This document shows positions 1 through 10,829 of a stretch of 38,202 nt of DNA, piece by piece. This stretch comes from Rachicladosporium sp. CCFEE 5018 (taxonomy: Eukaryota; Ascomycota; Dothideomycetes; Cladosporiales; Cladosporiaceae), in NCBI GenBank assembly GCA_002077045.2, contig KZ111166.1:443934-482135 (forward strand). Reading direction: 5' to 3'. Under the pieces are notes generated by a model. That model was not told where the DNA came from, ran no database searches, and was given only the letters and a program-made list of their open reading frames with translations. How positions within the stretch are numbered: the stretch's first letter is position 1; each line of letters begins with the position of its first letter. The position numbers and the translations under genes were made by a program.

Positions 1-171
1 TTATTGAGGAGGAAGAGGAGGAGGGGAGTGGAAGTTGAGGACCTGCCCTGATTGTGGAGGTCTCAGGCTCTCGAGCGGCGTTTGGGGGGTTTGTGGCATT
101 TTGATGGGCATGGGATATAGCGCGGCGTTCTGGCGTGCCAAAGCACGAGGCTCTTGATATTGCAGGATCAT
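1..171 (-). CDS. possible 5' exon of an unidentified gene running off the left edge
   Basis: An ATG at 171 (reading leftward) opens a frame of 56 codons that closes with TAA exactly at the window edge. The peptide starts MILQYQEPRALARQNAALYP and then becomes proline-rich. The first half reads like real coding sequence; the tail (HSPPPLPPQ) may be read-through into an intron, because a CAG/GTCCTC junction lies near 53. It would be transcribed divergently from the gene at 771. I do not recognise the protein. It could equally be a chance frame, since little of it is inside the window. Confidence 0.25.
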   Translation of the reverse strand: MILQYQEPRALARQNAALYPMPIKMPQTPQTPLESLRPPQSGQVLNFHSPPPLPPQ

Positions 172-732
172 ATTTAGTAGTGTTCGTAATGGCACGCAAG
201 CAGCCTTCTGTCTGCAACGCGAGATATCGTTTCATCGAGATCTGTGACACACAGCGGCGCTGCGGAGATGAAGAGCTACACGCTCTGAAACGTGGCGCGC
301 ATTTGGTACACACAGATCGTCGCTCGCATTCCCGGTACAGGTCGTTGCGGCGACGGAGGGCTTCGTGTCGAGTGATCTGTTGCCCAGCCTCTCGACGTCA
401 CTGCCCTGTCCCTTGGTCTGTCTGTATCACCAGGTACAGGTACGAGAGCTCCTCGCTTTCTTCGAGCAGCGTGACCTGCAGAACTCCGAGATCTACCATT
501 TTCTCGCAGCTGTCCACTGCTGTAGCATAGTGTAGCGGCACAGCATCGCCCAGAAGATCTTCGCAGCATGTGACCTTCCTTCACCATCATATCTACTTAC
601 CCCGCGACTTTCGATCTCGACAAGACAGCCCTACCCGGACCACCTGCAGCTACTTGAGACATCCCGCCATCTTGCTAGCTGTATCAAACTCTCCGGCAGC
701 ACACTACGGACTCTTCCTCTTGTCACGAATTT

Positions 733-762
733 ATGAGTACCGCGCAGGTCGCAACTTATTGA
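733..762 (+). promoter_or_regulatory. putative upstream ORF before the Ser/Pro-rich gene
   Basis: ATG at 733 opens nine sense codons (MSTAQVATY) and stops at 760-762, eight bases before the ATG at 771 and in a different frame. If the transcript leader includes it, it could lower initiation at 771. The transcription start is unknown, so the role is inference. Confidence 0.3.
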
Positions 763-770
763 ACGAGGTA

Positions 771-2087
771 ATGCCTCCTAATCTGGACCCCTCACCTCAG
801 CAATCACAAACACAATTCAGATCGCCGCAGAACTCGGCGGCTCCACTTCTACCAAGCGGTCAGGGAGGTGCCACGGCGTCACACGATACTTCGGAAAGCT
901 ATCTGGAGTCAGGAAGGCGTCTACTAGGCCTGGGCAAGAAGAAGCCTGCGCAGGATACGGCTCCAGACTCGAGCAAGACGACCGCAGATATGGCATCAGG
1001 CGCGGCAGGACCGCTGATGCCGCAGACACAGGCTACGATCGAGAATATGAGACCGACACCGCCTCAAATCAATCCCGCAGCTGAGCTCAAACCTGGCTCA
1101 GCGCAGTCAATACCCAGCTCGCCGTCACGGCGACCATACCCAGGCTCTCTTGCCGCAGCAGCATCACCCTCGCGTTTACGCTCGAGCTCTCCACGACTGC
1201 TTAGCCCAGCTTCGAGCGAGATCTTCGAGCGCAATGTACAAGAGCCGGTGCCAATTTCCACGCTCGAGAATGAGCTATCGCCAGCGGGAGTGCCTGGCAC
1301 GTCGGCACATATACCCACACATGTCATGACAGAGGATCACATTCCGCCAGCACTAGAAGCGTCGGTGGAGGCCATCACAAGCCGCAGCTTGAACCCCGAC
1401 GATGTCGAGATTGTGACCTCCACTGCCCATCTTCCAGCCGGCGCACCGGTGCTAGAGCACTCAGCAAGCCACGCCGACCTGTCGTCACTGAGTTCGCCGG
1501 TCTTCCCAACTGGTGCCCAGGATGGTTCAGAGCCAGCATCCTTAACACAAAGCTCTAGCTTTCTTCCGCACGTCAACGAAGAAGACACGGCCAGCAACTA
1601 CGGCAACTTAGACCCCAATGACGTCCGCCGCCTCTCCTTCATCTCCTTCGCAGACATCGTGCAGTCGGAACATAACCATCCGACCACCGCGGGCGCCTCG
1701 CAATTAGGCGAGAACGCGAGCCGAGATAACTTGCACATGACTTCGTCGCGCAGCGCACTTGCCGCAAATCCCGACCGCGCCGCCTCACCATTCCGATCTC
1801 CACGATCCCCGCGCTCGCCTGGGTCGCCAGACGCGAGAAGTCTATCCACTGGTCTTACGACGCCTCCGCCTGGTGTGAGCAGCTCGTTCCGCTCGGAGCA
1901 GAGCCCTATGCGGTCTTCTATCACGGCGTCAGGAACGCAGCATGGTGAGCTGAATATCGAGACAATGAGGCAAGCTGTGCGACATACGGCTAGTGGTGAC
2001 TTGTCTGCAGTGAGGAGTCAGGGTTTGAGTCCTGTGGCGGGCGCTGGGGAGGGCTTAGGAGAGGGCAGGAGCAGGGCAGGGACTTGA
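771..2087 (+). CDS. conserved-looking Ser/Pro-rich hypothetical protein
   Basis: This is an intronless frame of 438 residues from ATG 771 (MPPNLDPSPQQSQTQ). The same frame is open back to 570, but that part is poor coding sequence and 771 is the natural start. The protein is strongly biased to Ser, Pro, Ala and Arg, with many SP/SPR motifs of the kind kinases and SH3 proteins use, and has no membrane segment. Islands of ordered-looking sequence stand out: ESYLESGRRLLGLGKKK near the N-terminus, HIPTHVMTEDHIPPALEASV in the middle, LDPNDVRRLSFISFADIVQS and, near the end, LNIETMRQAVRHTASGDLSA. These suggest a conserved, largely disordered cytoplasmic or signalling protein. I cannot name a family. 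A 9-codon upstream frame (733-762) ends 8 bases before the start. Confidence 0.75.
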   Translation: MPPNLDPSPQQSQTQFRSPQNSAAPLLPSGQGGATASHDTSESYLESGRRLLGLGKKKPAQDTAPDSSKTTADMASGAAGPLMPQTQATIENMRPTPPQINPAAELKPGSAQSIPSSPSRRPYPGSLAAAASPSRLRSSSPRLLSPASSEIFERNVQEPVPISTLENELSPAGVPGTSAHIPTHVMTEDHIPPALEASVEAITSRSLNPDDVEIVTSTAHLPAGAPVLEHSASHADLSSLSSPVFPTGAQDGSEPASLTQSSSFLPHVNEEDTASNYGNLDPNDVRRLSFISFADIVQSEHNHPTTAGASQLGENASRDNLHMTSSRSALAANPDRAASPFRSPRSPRSPGSPDARSLSTGLTTPPPGVSSSFRSEQSPMRSSITASGTQHGELNIETMRQAVRHTASGDLSAVRSQGLSPVAGAGEGLGEGRSRAGT

Positions 2088-2685
2088 TGGACTCGGCGGG
2101 TGGAGCGGAGCACAGGGGAGGATGATTGGGAGAGTGATTGAGGTAGCATGGACTGGAACGAGAGTGGACATCATATACCCTTGATCTATGAAGAGATTAA
2201 TGCAGTACCTCGATACGTCTCGTGTTCTTCTCGCTCCTCTGCCCCTCCAGGAAACCGACGTCTGAACGACTGGAGCTCCTCCTGCTAGGCATATATATAC
2301 TGCACGGTGGGAGTAGGTGGTCCTACTGAAGCATCCTCGAGAGGAACACTCGCAGATACTCCCCCACCGACGCAGTGGACGCAATCCGACATTCGCGATC
2401 AGAACCAGAGCAGCATGATCTTCTGCAACATTCAAAAGAGAGCAGGCGCGAATCGCCATGCACCACTCCCTCGAGTGAGGGACCCGAGACAGGAGATCGA
2501 AGATCGTGCGCTACACGTGATGCGCAATGGGTGACAAGCTGCGTGATCGACGCGTGAGTGCGTCAATTTCCATCATCGCTTGTGGTGCGTGCTGGGTATC
2601 TGGACAAACGCTACAGAAAACCATGTCCAACTTCCCACTGCAGCCAGTATCGGCAGCTTTGCTACCCGCGCTACCACTGTCTCGT
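2088..2685. other. convergent intergenic region, no gene seen
   Basis: Six hundred bases between the ends of two convergent genes. It holds several short overlapping frames on both strands with no protein-like composition, a short TA run (gcatatatatatactg, about 2288-2303), and nothing I would call a gene. It should contain the 3' UTRs and polyadenylation sites of both neighbours. Confidence 0.6.
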
Positions 2686-5600
2686 CTAACCCCCCTGCAC
2701 CACCTGCTGCGGCGGCGCCCTATACCCTCCCATCACCCCACCCCCGTTCATTCCACCATTCCCATTCATCCCATCATAACCGTTTCCACGCCCGAAAGCC
2801 GCCGCCGCAGCAGCAGCCTCCTCACGAGCAGCATACTCCCTAGCCGCCTTCTGCTTTTTCAACTGCACCAGATTGCCCTTCAGCGACTTGAGATACTTCG
2901 TGGCTTCGCGGACGAGATGTTCGGGTTCGTTGGAGTGTTTGAGGGCGTCGAGCATGGCGCGGACCTGTATTCAAAGTCAGTCTCTCGTATCGAGAGTGCC
3001 GAGAGTGTTTGTTCAAGATAACGTACCTGTGTTTCAGACCCGATATGCGGGCAAATCCGCCCTTGCCCGAAGTGCGCGATGCCGCAGAGATTGCAGTACT
3101 CGACTCCGGCGAGTTTGAGGGGACAACGCCCGACGCGGTGTTCCGTGCGACAAGCCATACAGGCGATGAGGTCGTCTGTCAGGAAGTAGGACTCGGAGAT
3201 GGAGTTGGCTCCGGTGAGGTTGTGATCCATTGTGCCATTTTGCTGTGCGGGCACGACGGCGCGGCGGAAGGCGGTGTGAGAGGGTTCTGTAAGGGAGTGG
3301 GTAAGCTGGGGTGCTTTGAGGGAGTGGGGAGCCCGGTTGCGAGGTCAATGTTGACGCTGTTGTCTATGTTCATGCTGACTCCAATAGGTGTGGAGGGAAC
3401 TGAGGGAGATGCCTCGCTTGTGGTCGAAAGGCTTGTGAGCGACGACGCAGGAGTGTTGGACTCCTCCGAAGCCGTCGACCTCGTGAGGTCCACGACTACA
3501 GGGCCAGTCTCTGCTATGGTGGTAGAAGCGAGAGCCTGGTCTGTAGCAGCGGATGTCTTGCCCTTGGCCTTCGCAGTGGGCCTCTTAGCCTTCTCTGCCT
3601 TGGCCTTCGGGGTTGCTTTGGCTTTGGTAACTTTGGTGGCAGAAGTCGTCTCGGTCTTCTTGATGCCTTTCCCAGCCTTCGCAGGCTGCTTGCTTAGGGT
3701 AGGGGTAATTTTCCCAGCAGCAGCCTTTGGCGTGGTTGACTTCTGTTTGATCACCAACCCAGTACCGCCAGCTTTGCGCCCGGATCCAATTGATTTGGAT
3801 GCAGCAACAAGCTTGATACCTTTCCTGATCGGCGTCGGCTTTGCAGGAGTCTTTGCAGATGTAGATGCTTTCGAAGAAGAAGGAGACGTAGTTTTCTTAC
3901 CCGGTTTATTGGCTTTCGCACCTGTAACAGTCTTATTAGCATCACCCCTCGCTTCCAGTCCATCAAGATCAAGATCAAGCTCAAGCATGCGCATGTCGTC
4001 TGCGGGATCGTTACCTTCGTCACCGCTCTCATTCGCACTGTCAGCCTGGAAATCAGTATCACTTTCGTCGTCCGGTTTGTCGGCGCGTCTGCCGTGCTTC
4101 TTCAGTGGTGTGATCTCAAGTCCCTCAACGCCTTCGATCTTATCACCGGCGTAGTCCACAGCTCTACGAGCGCGGCGACCGCGACCGAAAGCTTCAGCTT
4201 TAGCGGCTGCTTCTTCGGCTGCAATGCGCTCGCGCTCTTTGAGGATGTTGGCCCAGACGCCTGGGTCAGGAGCCTCTTCCTCGATCTCTACCATCGCGGT
4301 CGTCTGTAGACTGCCGGAGTCGTTGGCCCAGACTCTGGCGTGGCTGAAGGATGTCTCGGCGCTCTTGTCGCCGCCGGCTTCCTCTGTACCGCTACGGTCA
4401 AGTAGACGCTCGATACCAGCAGGATCGTAGTTGATGTCTTGATCGCCGTCATCGTTGAAAAGCTCGTTCGCTCCGTGGCGCAGAATGGTAGCAAGGTCAT
4501 TATCAGCTGCTTCGTCGGCGTCCATCTCCTGGATCAGCACGTGGTCGAGTGCGAGCTTCTTGCGGCCAATCTGCATGATCTTCTCTTCCGCCGATGCGCG
4601 AGTGACAAGCTGAAAGCAGAGCACCTTCTTCGTCTGACCGATACGGTGTGCACGACTCAGAGCTTGGATGTCCTGATGCGGGTTGAAGTCCGGATCCATG
4701 ATGATCACAGTATCAGCCGAAGCCAAGTTGATACCAACACCGCCAGCTCTGGTAGAAAGCAAGAACGCGAACAGTGGCGAGTCGGGTGCGTTGTACTCAT
4801 CAATACGCTTCTGCTTCTCCAGGCTACCGATCGAGCCGTCGAGACGCTGGTAAGACATCTGCATGCCATCGAGGAAGTCCTCAACCATGTCAAGCATGTC
4901 AAGGAATTGGCTGAAGATGAGCACGCGATGCCCGCGCTCTTGCAGCTTCGGTAGCAGGAGCTCGAGTAACTTCAGCTTGCTGCTCGCGTCTACCAGATTG
5001 CGATGCGAAACCACATGGTCCTCGCTCTTCTCCTCAATGCCACGACTGTAGACGAAGGGATGGCACAAGCACTTGCGCAGCTGCATGAGGATGTTGTTCA
5101 GGCTGCCCTTCTCGATCTTGCCATTGCCGTTGCCAGTCTGCTCGGTGCTGAAGATCGCTCGCATCAAGTCCGGATTCTTCGCCAAAATCGTGCGATAAAT
5201 CTTCTTCTGCAGGATGCTCATGCTCACTGGCACGATGATCTGCGCCATCGTCGGCAAGAAGGTAAGCACTTGAGCCTTAGTGCGGCGGAGGAAGAATGGG
5301 CGGATCATGTCGTGCAGTCCGAGGATCTTGTTCTGGTCGAGATCTTTGAACTGCTCTTCCAGCTCTGCAGCTTTGCAGCTGTCATCGAGGAACTGCAGGA
5401 GATTGAAGAGCTCACGCTGGTTGTTCTGCAGTGGCGTGCCAGTCATCAACACTTTGAACGGCGACTTCAGCGCACTGAGAGCGGCGTATAGCAGCGTCTT
5501 CTCGCTCTTCAGTCTCTGGCCCTCGTCAACGATCAAGCCTTGCCACTGCACACCACGGAAGAACTTGCGACAGCTGTCATCGGCTGCAGCGTCGTACGAG

Positions 5601-8600
5601 GTGACCACGATGTGGCAGCGCAGGTCCTTGCTGCCCTCTGGATACATCTCATAGCGATACGCAAGCTCTCTGCTCTCCCGTGATCCGTAGTAAGCCACAA
5701 CGCGGAGGCCTGGAGCCCAGCGCTCAATCTCGCGGCGCCAATTGGGGCAGGTGGAGTTCGGAACCACAATCAAGAACGGATAACAACTCCAGTCTTGCAC
5801 AAGTGTAGCAAGGAAGCCAATGATCTGGATCGTCTTGCCCAGACCCATCTCATCGGCCAACACGGCGTTCTTCTGAGTGAACCACTTGTAGTACAGCCAG
5901 TTCAGCCCTTGGAGTTGGTACGCCATGAGCTTGCCGCCGGTCAAGCCCTCAGGCTGTTCCTGCTTCTCTAGTGTCGTGAAGTCTTGCTTGCGCACTTTAT
6001 CGAGTCGAGTGCCCAATGCCTTTACCTTAGGCGGGTGAACATAACGACCAAACACCCAGTCATGGTATGCGGTAACGAAGTCAGTCCAGCGCTCGCCATC
6101 ATCGGGTGTGGGCGGCGCCTCCCAAACTGCATCCTCGTAGCTGAGGCCTTTGTACTTTATCAGTGCTTTCTGCACTTCTCGAATGCGTGCTTTGTCGATC
6201 TCTTCAGTGCGGATGTCGACAATGCTGGTGAACTTGATGTCAAGCACAATGTCTGCACGCAGGTAATCTTCTGGGATAGCCTCCTCGGTGCGCATCTTCG
6301 GACGCTGTGCATCGTCACGCTTTGCGAAAGCCTTGCGCATGGATGCAGCCGTAGCACCCCACACCCACGCGCCGGGCATCCACGCAGCACGGAAGTATGA
6401 GTGACCCTCCCACTTGATGAGGTATGTCTTGTCATCTTCTTTGAGATCACTAAGCCCCAGAGTCTCTTCGTACGTCTCCTCGTCGGTCGGCTTCCAGGCG
6501 ATAAGCCCGGACACCTTGGCAGGCATGTTCACGCAGTCTTTGCACTTCCAGTCGCGAGAGTACTCACGGAAACGTTGCTCAGCATCAGCTTCAGTGTCAA
6601 GATCCATCATATTAGAGCGCGAAGGCAAGTGCTCGAAGTGGAAGCCACGCCAGCAGTTGACGCAGCGGAAGAGCACATTGTCGGGGTTGTTGATGAGATC
6701 GGGAGCGACGTCGTAGCTTGGATCAACGCCACCATTGTCCTCACGCTCCTTGTGCTCTTGACCAGGCGTCTTGCGTGGCCGGAACGGGTGACAGGACAAG
6801 CCTCGATGCGAGCAGTCCTGGCACTTGCTCTGATCAGGGGCGGTGTGATCCTTCTTCTGCGGCACACGCACACAACGGCGGCACTGCAGGACGAAGTCGC
6901 CCTCGCCGATCTTTGTGACAAGGTGCTCTCGGCTACCTCTATGACCGAGACACTGCTTGTGGTACGACAGAGTACAGCCTTGACAGTAGATGAGTGGACC
7001 GAAATTCGCATCGTTAGTGCAAACCTCGCACTGCTGACTGTGGCGCATCCTGAACTCGTCATTACGTGGCAGCTGCTTGAAGATCTCCTTTGCGGAGAGC
7101 GGCTTTGGCTTCGGCTTCGGCTCGTTGTCACTGTCGGCGCGGTAGATCTTATCAATACCGGGCTCCTCCATGTCACCAACGTGGCGCGTGCTGCGGGCGC
7201 TTTGGCGCATACCGACGCGCTGACGCTTGTTGCCGTATTCGTCTCGATCGTCGTCACGAGTGCGCTTCTGGTGGCCGGGAAGGTCCGATCTGAGCGTGAA
7301 CCCATCTTGTGAGCTCTCGTCTTCGTCCTCACCATTGATCACATCGTGGTCCGAGTCGTCGAACTGTACGCGCCTAGAGCTGCGTCCTGAGCGCCTCACT
7401 GGTCCTCTTGCAGTCTTGCGGTTGCGGCGCAGCTTAGGCACAGCGATACCCTCACTACTCTGGTCGTCCATGTCATCGTCATCTTCGATTTCGGAGGTAA
7501 CGAAGAATTGAGTCTGCTCCGGTTGGCGTTTGCGACGCGTGCGCTTGCTCTGCTGCTCCTCGAAGACGACATCGTCTTCGGAGATTGCGTCTACGGTGCT
7601 CACAATGCCGTTCTGAATTCGCGCAGCACGCGGTCGTGAGCTCGTCATCTTCGGTTGATCGCGCTTTACAATGCGCCTTCGTAAGACTTGCTCTGGTGGT
7701 GGGCTAGGCTCTGGCGTTGGCGCTGTTATAAATGTACCGAGTGCTTTCTGACCGTTCTTGAGTTGCAATAGCCGGTCGAAAGCGACCTGCGGGTTCAACG
7801 ATGTTAGACAGTGTGTAGTGTGTGGTAGATGGAAGTGTCACTACACGCGCGAGCAGAGGTGTGACCTCTCAACGTCACACGTGCTAGAACGACCGATGGA
7901 CACGTGCGATCATAAGCAAGTGATAAGGTCCCCTCTGCTGGAGTGAAGAGCTGACACCGCGCGACATAGCGGTGGGCGTACCAACATTCGGCCTGCGACG
8001 GTCTCACAATGCGAAGCTGCAGCCACTCATCTACCGCGACCCACATATCATGGCACAGCTTCACACATGAAGGGAAGCGAAATCAAGCAAAGCCAGTTGC
8101 TGCAACCGACATGTGTCTGCACGCGCAAGAACAACGTACCTCTTCTTCACCACCATTCTCGAACTCGACACGATATGTCATCACTCCGTCCTCGTTTTGC
8201 AACTCATCGAGAACCCGTGACACCACATCGTAACCGTCAGTGCAGTCCTCAACATCGTCGAGGTCCTCCTCTGCAAGCTCATCGTTCGGAACGACTACAA
8301 TTGCCGCGCGGGCAAGTAGGCTTTTCTCAAGCTTGCTCACATACGGCGTGCCCTCATCCTCTTGTCCTGTTGGCGTAGCTAGCCTCCTAGACGTTGATCG
8401 TGCTTCCAAAGCTCGAGCAGCCAACTCTTCCACATCATCGTCCGAGCTCTCTTCCTCTGCCGACGAAACGACCATAGCCGCCGGTGCAGGTTGCATCACA
8501 GCCACAGGCGCCGCTGTCGGGCGCGCCTCGGGCTCAGAGTCGACATCCACAGCCAAGCTCTCCGCAGGCTGATCGATGGCCTGAAAGCCAGAGGTCGGTC

Positions 8601-8709
8601 GTGGCGGCGGAGTGCGCTTTCTCTTAGTGCCTGCCGCCCATGATGAGAGATCCACACCGGCATCGTCATCCGAAGAGTCGACCTGTGCCTTGTAATTGCT
8701 GAAGGCCAT
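2686..8709 (-). CDS. mit1: Mit1-like Mi-2/CHD-type chromatin remodeling ATPase
   Basis: Probable nucleosome remodeler, the fungal Mi-2/CHD counterpart that acts in the nucleus in SHREC/NuRD-like heterochromatin silencing (family knowledge). Inferred exons: 8709-8140, 7786 to about 3260, about 3260-3027, and 2964-2686, giving roughly 1,870 residues. Intron 1 (8139-7787, GTACGT...GCAG) joins ENGGEEE to VAFDRLLQLKNG. The last intron (3026-2965, GTACGT...ATACAG, 62 nt) joins GSETQ to VRAMLDALKHS. Domains in order: acidic N-terminus; PHD-like zinc clusters (about 7030-6530); chromodomain-like region (about 6436-6030); SNF2 ATPase with Walker A MGLGKT (5848-5831) and motif II DEGQ (5527-5516); helicase C with QALSRAHRIGQ; a long Lys/Ala/Thr tail; a C-terminal Cys/His cluster (CMACRTEH, CNLCGIAHFG, ICPH) and a final helix. 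The main frame shifts near 3250-3285 with no convincing splice donor, so a 1-nt deletion or assembly error is likely there. The family call is firm; the symbol is by resemblance. Confidence 0.85.
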
Positions 8710-9011
8710 GGCTGCTCTTTTAGTGGGGTTTTTGTCGCAAACGCGCTCTCGCTATCGGACACACTCTTCGGGACACGCTAAGGGGGTAAGTAAATACTTC
8801 GACATAGTGTCTAGGACTCTACCCCTATGCGATCATGTGAAGTAGCTCTGTGGTGGATGTGTCGCCGTTTGTAGTGAGAGGTGCTCAAGAGGAAGTCGTG
8901 AGTCGACGCGATCTATACCGAGCTTCGGCAAACCTTCCTAATAGAAATACAGTACCATGATGGCTTCTCCTGCGGAATAAAAAGTGTCGGGCATTCACAC
9001 ATATCCATTCG
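8710..9011. promoter_or_regulatory. divergent intergenic promoter region
   Basis: About 300 bases separate the start of the remodeler (leftward) from the start of the methyltransferase (rightward), so both 5' UTRs and promoters must lie here. I see no convincing TATA box or other named site, and no gene. Confidence 0.5.
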
Positions 9012-10729
9012 ATGAGTCTCTTGCCTGGCCCAACCTCTCGCATACTGTCTGTCTGCTTCGGGAAGCTCTCGGTGTCTTATACAACAACTCGCTTGGTCTC
9101 GCGCACTTCAGCCATCAATCGCGGACTTCGCTCTTCGTCAAGACCTGAGCGAAGCACCTCTAGGACTCCATCTCGAAGAGCACCGGCTGGGGCTTCGCGC
9201 ATACGGAAACATACCACTCACGACGATCAGCCGTTCAGTGATGATGCCCCGAGTCAGCGAGTTCGCCCTGCGACACGCGGCGATGGGGAGCGGAGTGAGC
9301 GGGTGAGGCCATCTGGATTCGGAGGAGCACGAAGAGACAGTGCTGGTCCATCTAGAGCTGGCGACAAAGAAGACCGCCCTCGTCCGTCAGCTTTTGGCCG
9401 GCCACGACGTGATCAAGAGAGCGCTCCTCCCCCACCACGGACATCATTCGGGAAGACTTTCCGCGAAGGGACCAATGCATTCGGCAAGGATGCACGCACG
9501 AGGGGAAGTAAGATGTCGACGCCGGAGCGACCACACTACAAGGATGTATCGCAGTCTATGAGGCGAAGACCTTCCGAGGATGAAGATGAGGACTTCGATA
9601 GCCTAGTGCCTCCACCGCGGGCTCGAAGTCCTTGGATCGAGAGCACTGCTCGGCCGCCGCGTATAGCTGGGAAGTTCACTGGTCAGTGCCACAAGTGTGG
9701 TGGGACGGGTCATCGAGCTGCGGAGTGTGACGGCAGTGGCGAGGGCGAGGTCGAGGAAGTCGAGGCGCCCAAGCAGCGGAGAGAACGGGAAGACTACAGA
9801 CCTGCACAGCGGACTGAGCGACGAGTTGACGATCGATCATCGCACCGCGCCGAGCGGACTCAGGATGATCGTTCGACACGTCGGGATGATCGTGAGGATG
9901 CCCGACCAGCACGCCGCGAGATTCGGGATGACCCTCGACCACCACGCCGTGATGATAGGGAAGGCACTCGACCAAGCAAAACTACGCCACGCGGAAGCGA
10001 TGAGCTCGCCGATACTGACATCCCAGTATCAGTCCCCTACACTACGGCATCCAGCCAGTTCCTCTACGGTTATAACGCTGTGCTTGCAGCACTGCGCGCC
10101 AAGCGGCGAAAGCTGTACCAGCTCCACCTGCGAGACTCGCGACACATCGGTGACGCTGACCAGGATCCCTCCGCAGACCCTACCCTCCTTGCATCTCTAG
10201 CCCGTCGAGCAGATATCAAAGTCTCGCACTCCGCCAGCGCCAGGATGCTCGACAAGATCTCCCAGAATCGCCCTCACAATGGCGTAGTCCTGGAAGCGTC
10301 AGCTCTCCCCGCTCTGCCATTGCTGTCTCTGGGTCGCCCAAATCCATCTACCTCCGAGATCCCGCTGGAACTTTCGCATCAATCTCGCGAAGAGGAAGCA
10401 ATTAACGGCGCGCCCTCTACTCTCCCCTTCACCTCAAACATCATCGCAAAACAACAGCCCTTCGTGCTCTTCCTCGACGGCATTACAGACCCCGGCAACA
10501 TCGGTGCCATCCTCCGCTCAGCACACTTCTTCGGCGTCACGGCCGTTGCAGTCGCTACCAACACCTGCGCCCCGCTCACCTCCCCAGTCTTGGCGAAAGC
10601 CAGCTCAGGCGCCTGCGAAGCTGTGCCACTTCTCGCGATCTCAAAACCGGCCGCATTTGTTCTGGAGACGAAGAAAGCTGGCTGGGGCATCTACGCTGCT
10701 GTGGCGCCTTCACCTAGCAAGGGCGGACG
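9012..10729 (+). CDS. MRM1: MRM1-like mitochondrial rRNA 2'-O-ribose methyltransferase, main part up to the gap
   Basis: SpoU/TrmH-type enzyme that uses S-adenosylmethionine to methylate a ribose 2'-OH, by family most like Mrm1 acting on mitochondrial large-subunit rRNA. Start ATG 9012 gives an Arg/Ser-rich, acid-poor leader (MSLLPGPTSRILSVCFGKLS) typical of a mitochondrial presequence. Cys226, Cys229, His234 and Cys239 form a CCHC zinc knuckle (CHKCGGTGHRAAEC). Residues about 253-325 are an Arg/Asp-rich repeat (RRDDRE-like units). The SpoU substrate-binding fold begins near 347 (SQFLYGYNAVLAALRAKRR). The knot starts near 480 with motif 1, DGITDPGNIGAILRSAHFFG. The frame runs into 100 N. Continuing from 10729 directly to 11287 keeps the frame and ends at 11611, a 680-residue protein with motif 2 (GGEGEGLRENL) and motif 3 (NVSVAAGLLVEAF). 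Confidence 0.88.
10273..10729 (+). repeat. 457-bp exact overlap with the start of the next block
   Basis: These bases recur at 10830-11286, offset 557, on the other side of the 100-N gap, with no difference that I can see. They are methyltransferase coding sequence. The simplest reading is two contig ends that overlap but were not merged. Confidence 0.92.
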
Positions 10730-10829
10730 NNNNNNNNNNNNNNNNNNNNNNNNNNNNNNNNNNNNNNNNNNNNNNNNNNNNNNNNNNNNNNNNNNNNNNN
10801 NNNNNNNNNNNNNNNNNNNNNNNNNNNNN
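10730..10829. other. assembly gap of exactly 100 N
   Basis: A round-number run of N, normally a gap of unknown size inserted by a scaffolder. Because the sequence on both sides overlaps by 457 bp, the true gap length is probably negative. Any frame read through it is artificial. Confidence 0.97.

Noticed and set aside
276..590. Overlapping short frames at 135-590 on both strands
   Set aside because: Arg/Ser-rich, mutually overlapping, with no conserved-looking segment; probably the intergenic region between the left-edge gene and the gene at 771.
3009..4154. 381-codon frame antisense to the remodeler gene
   Set aside because: It is a shadow of the Lys/Ala/Thr-rich tail on the other strand; its composition mirrors that bias and it has no domain.
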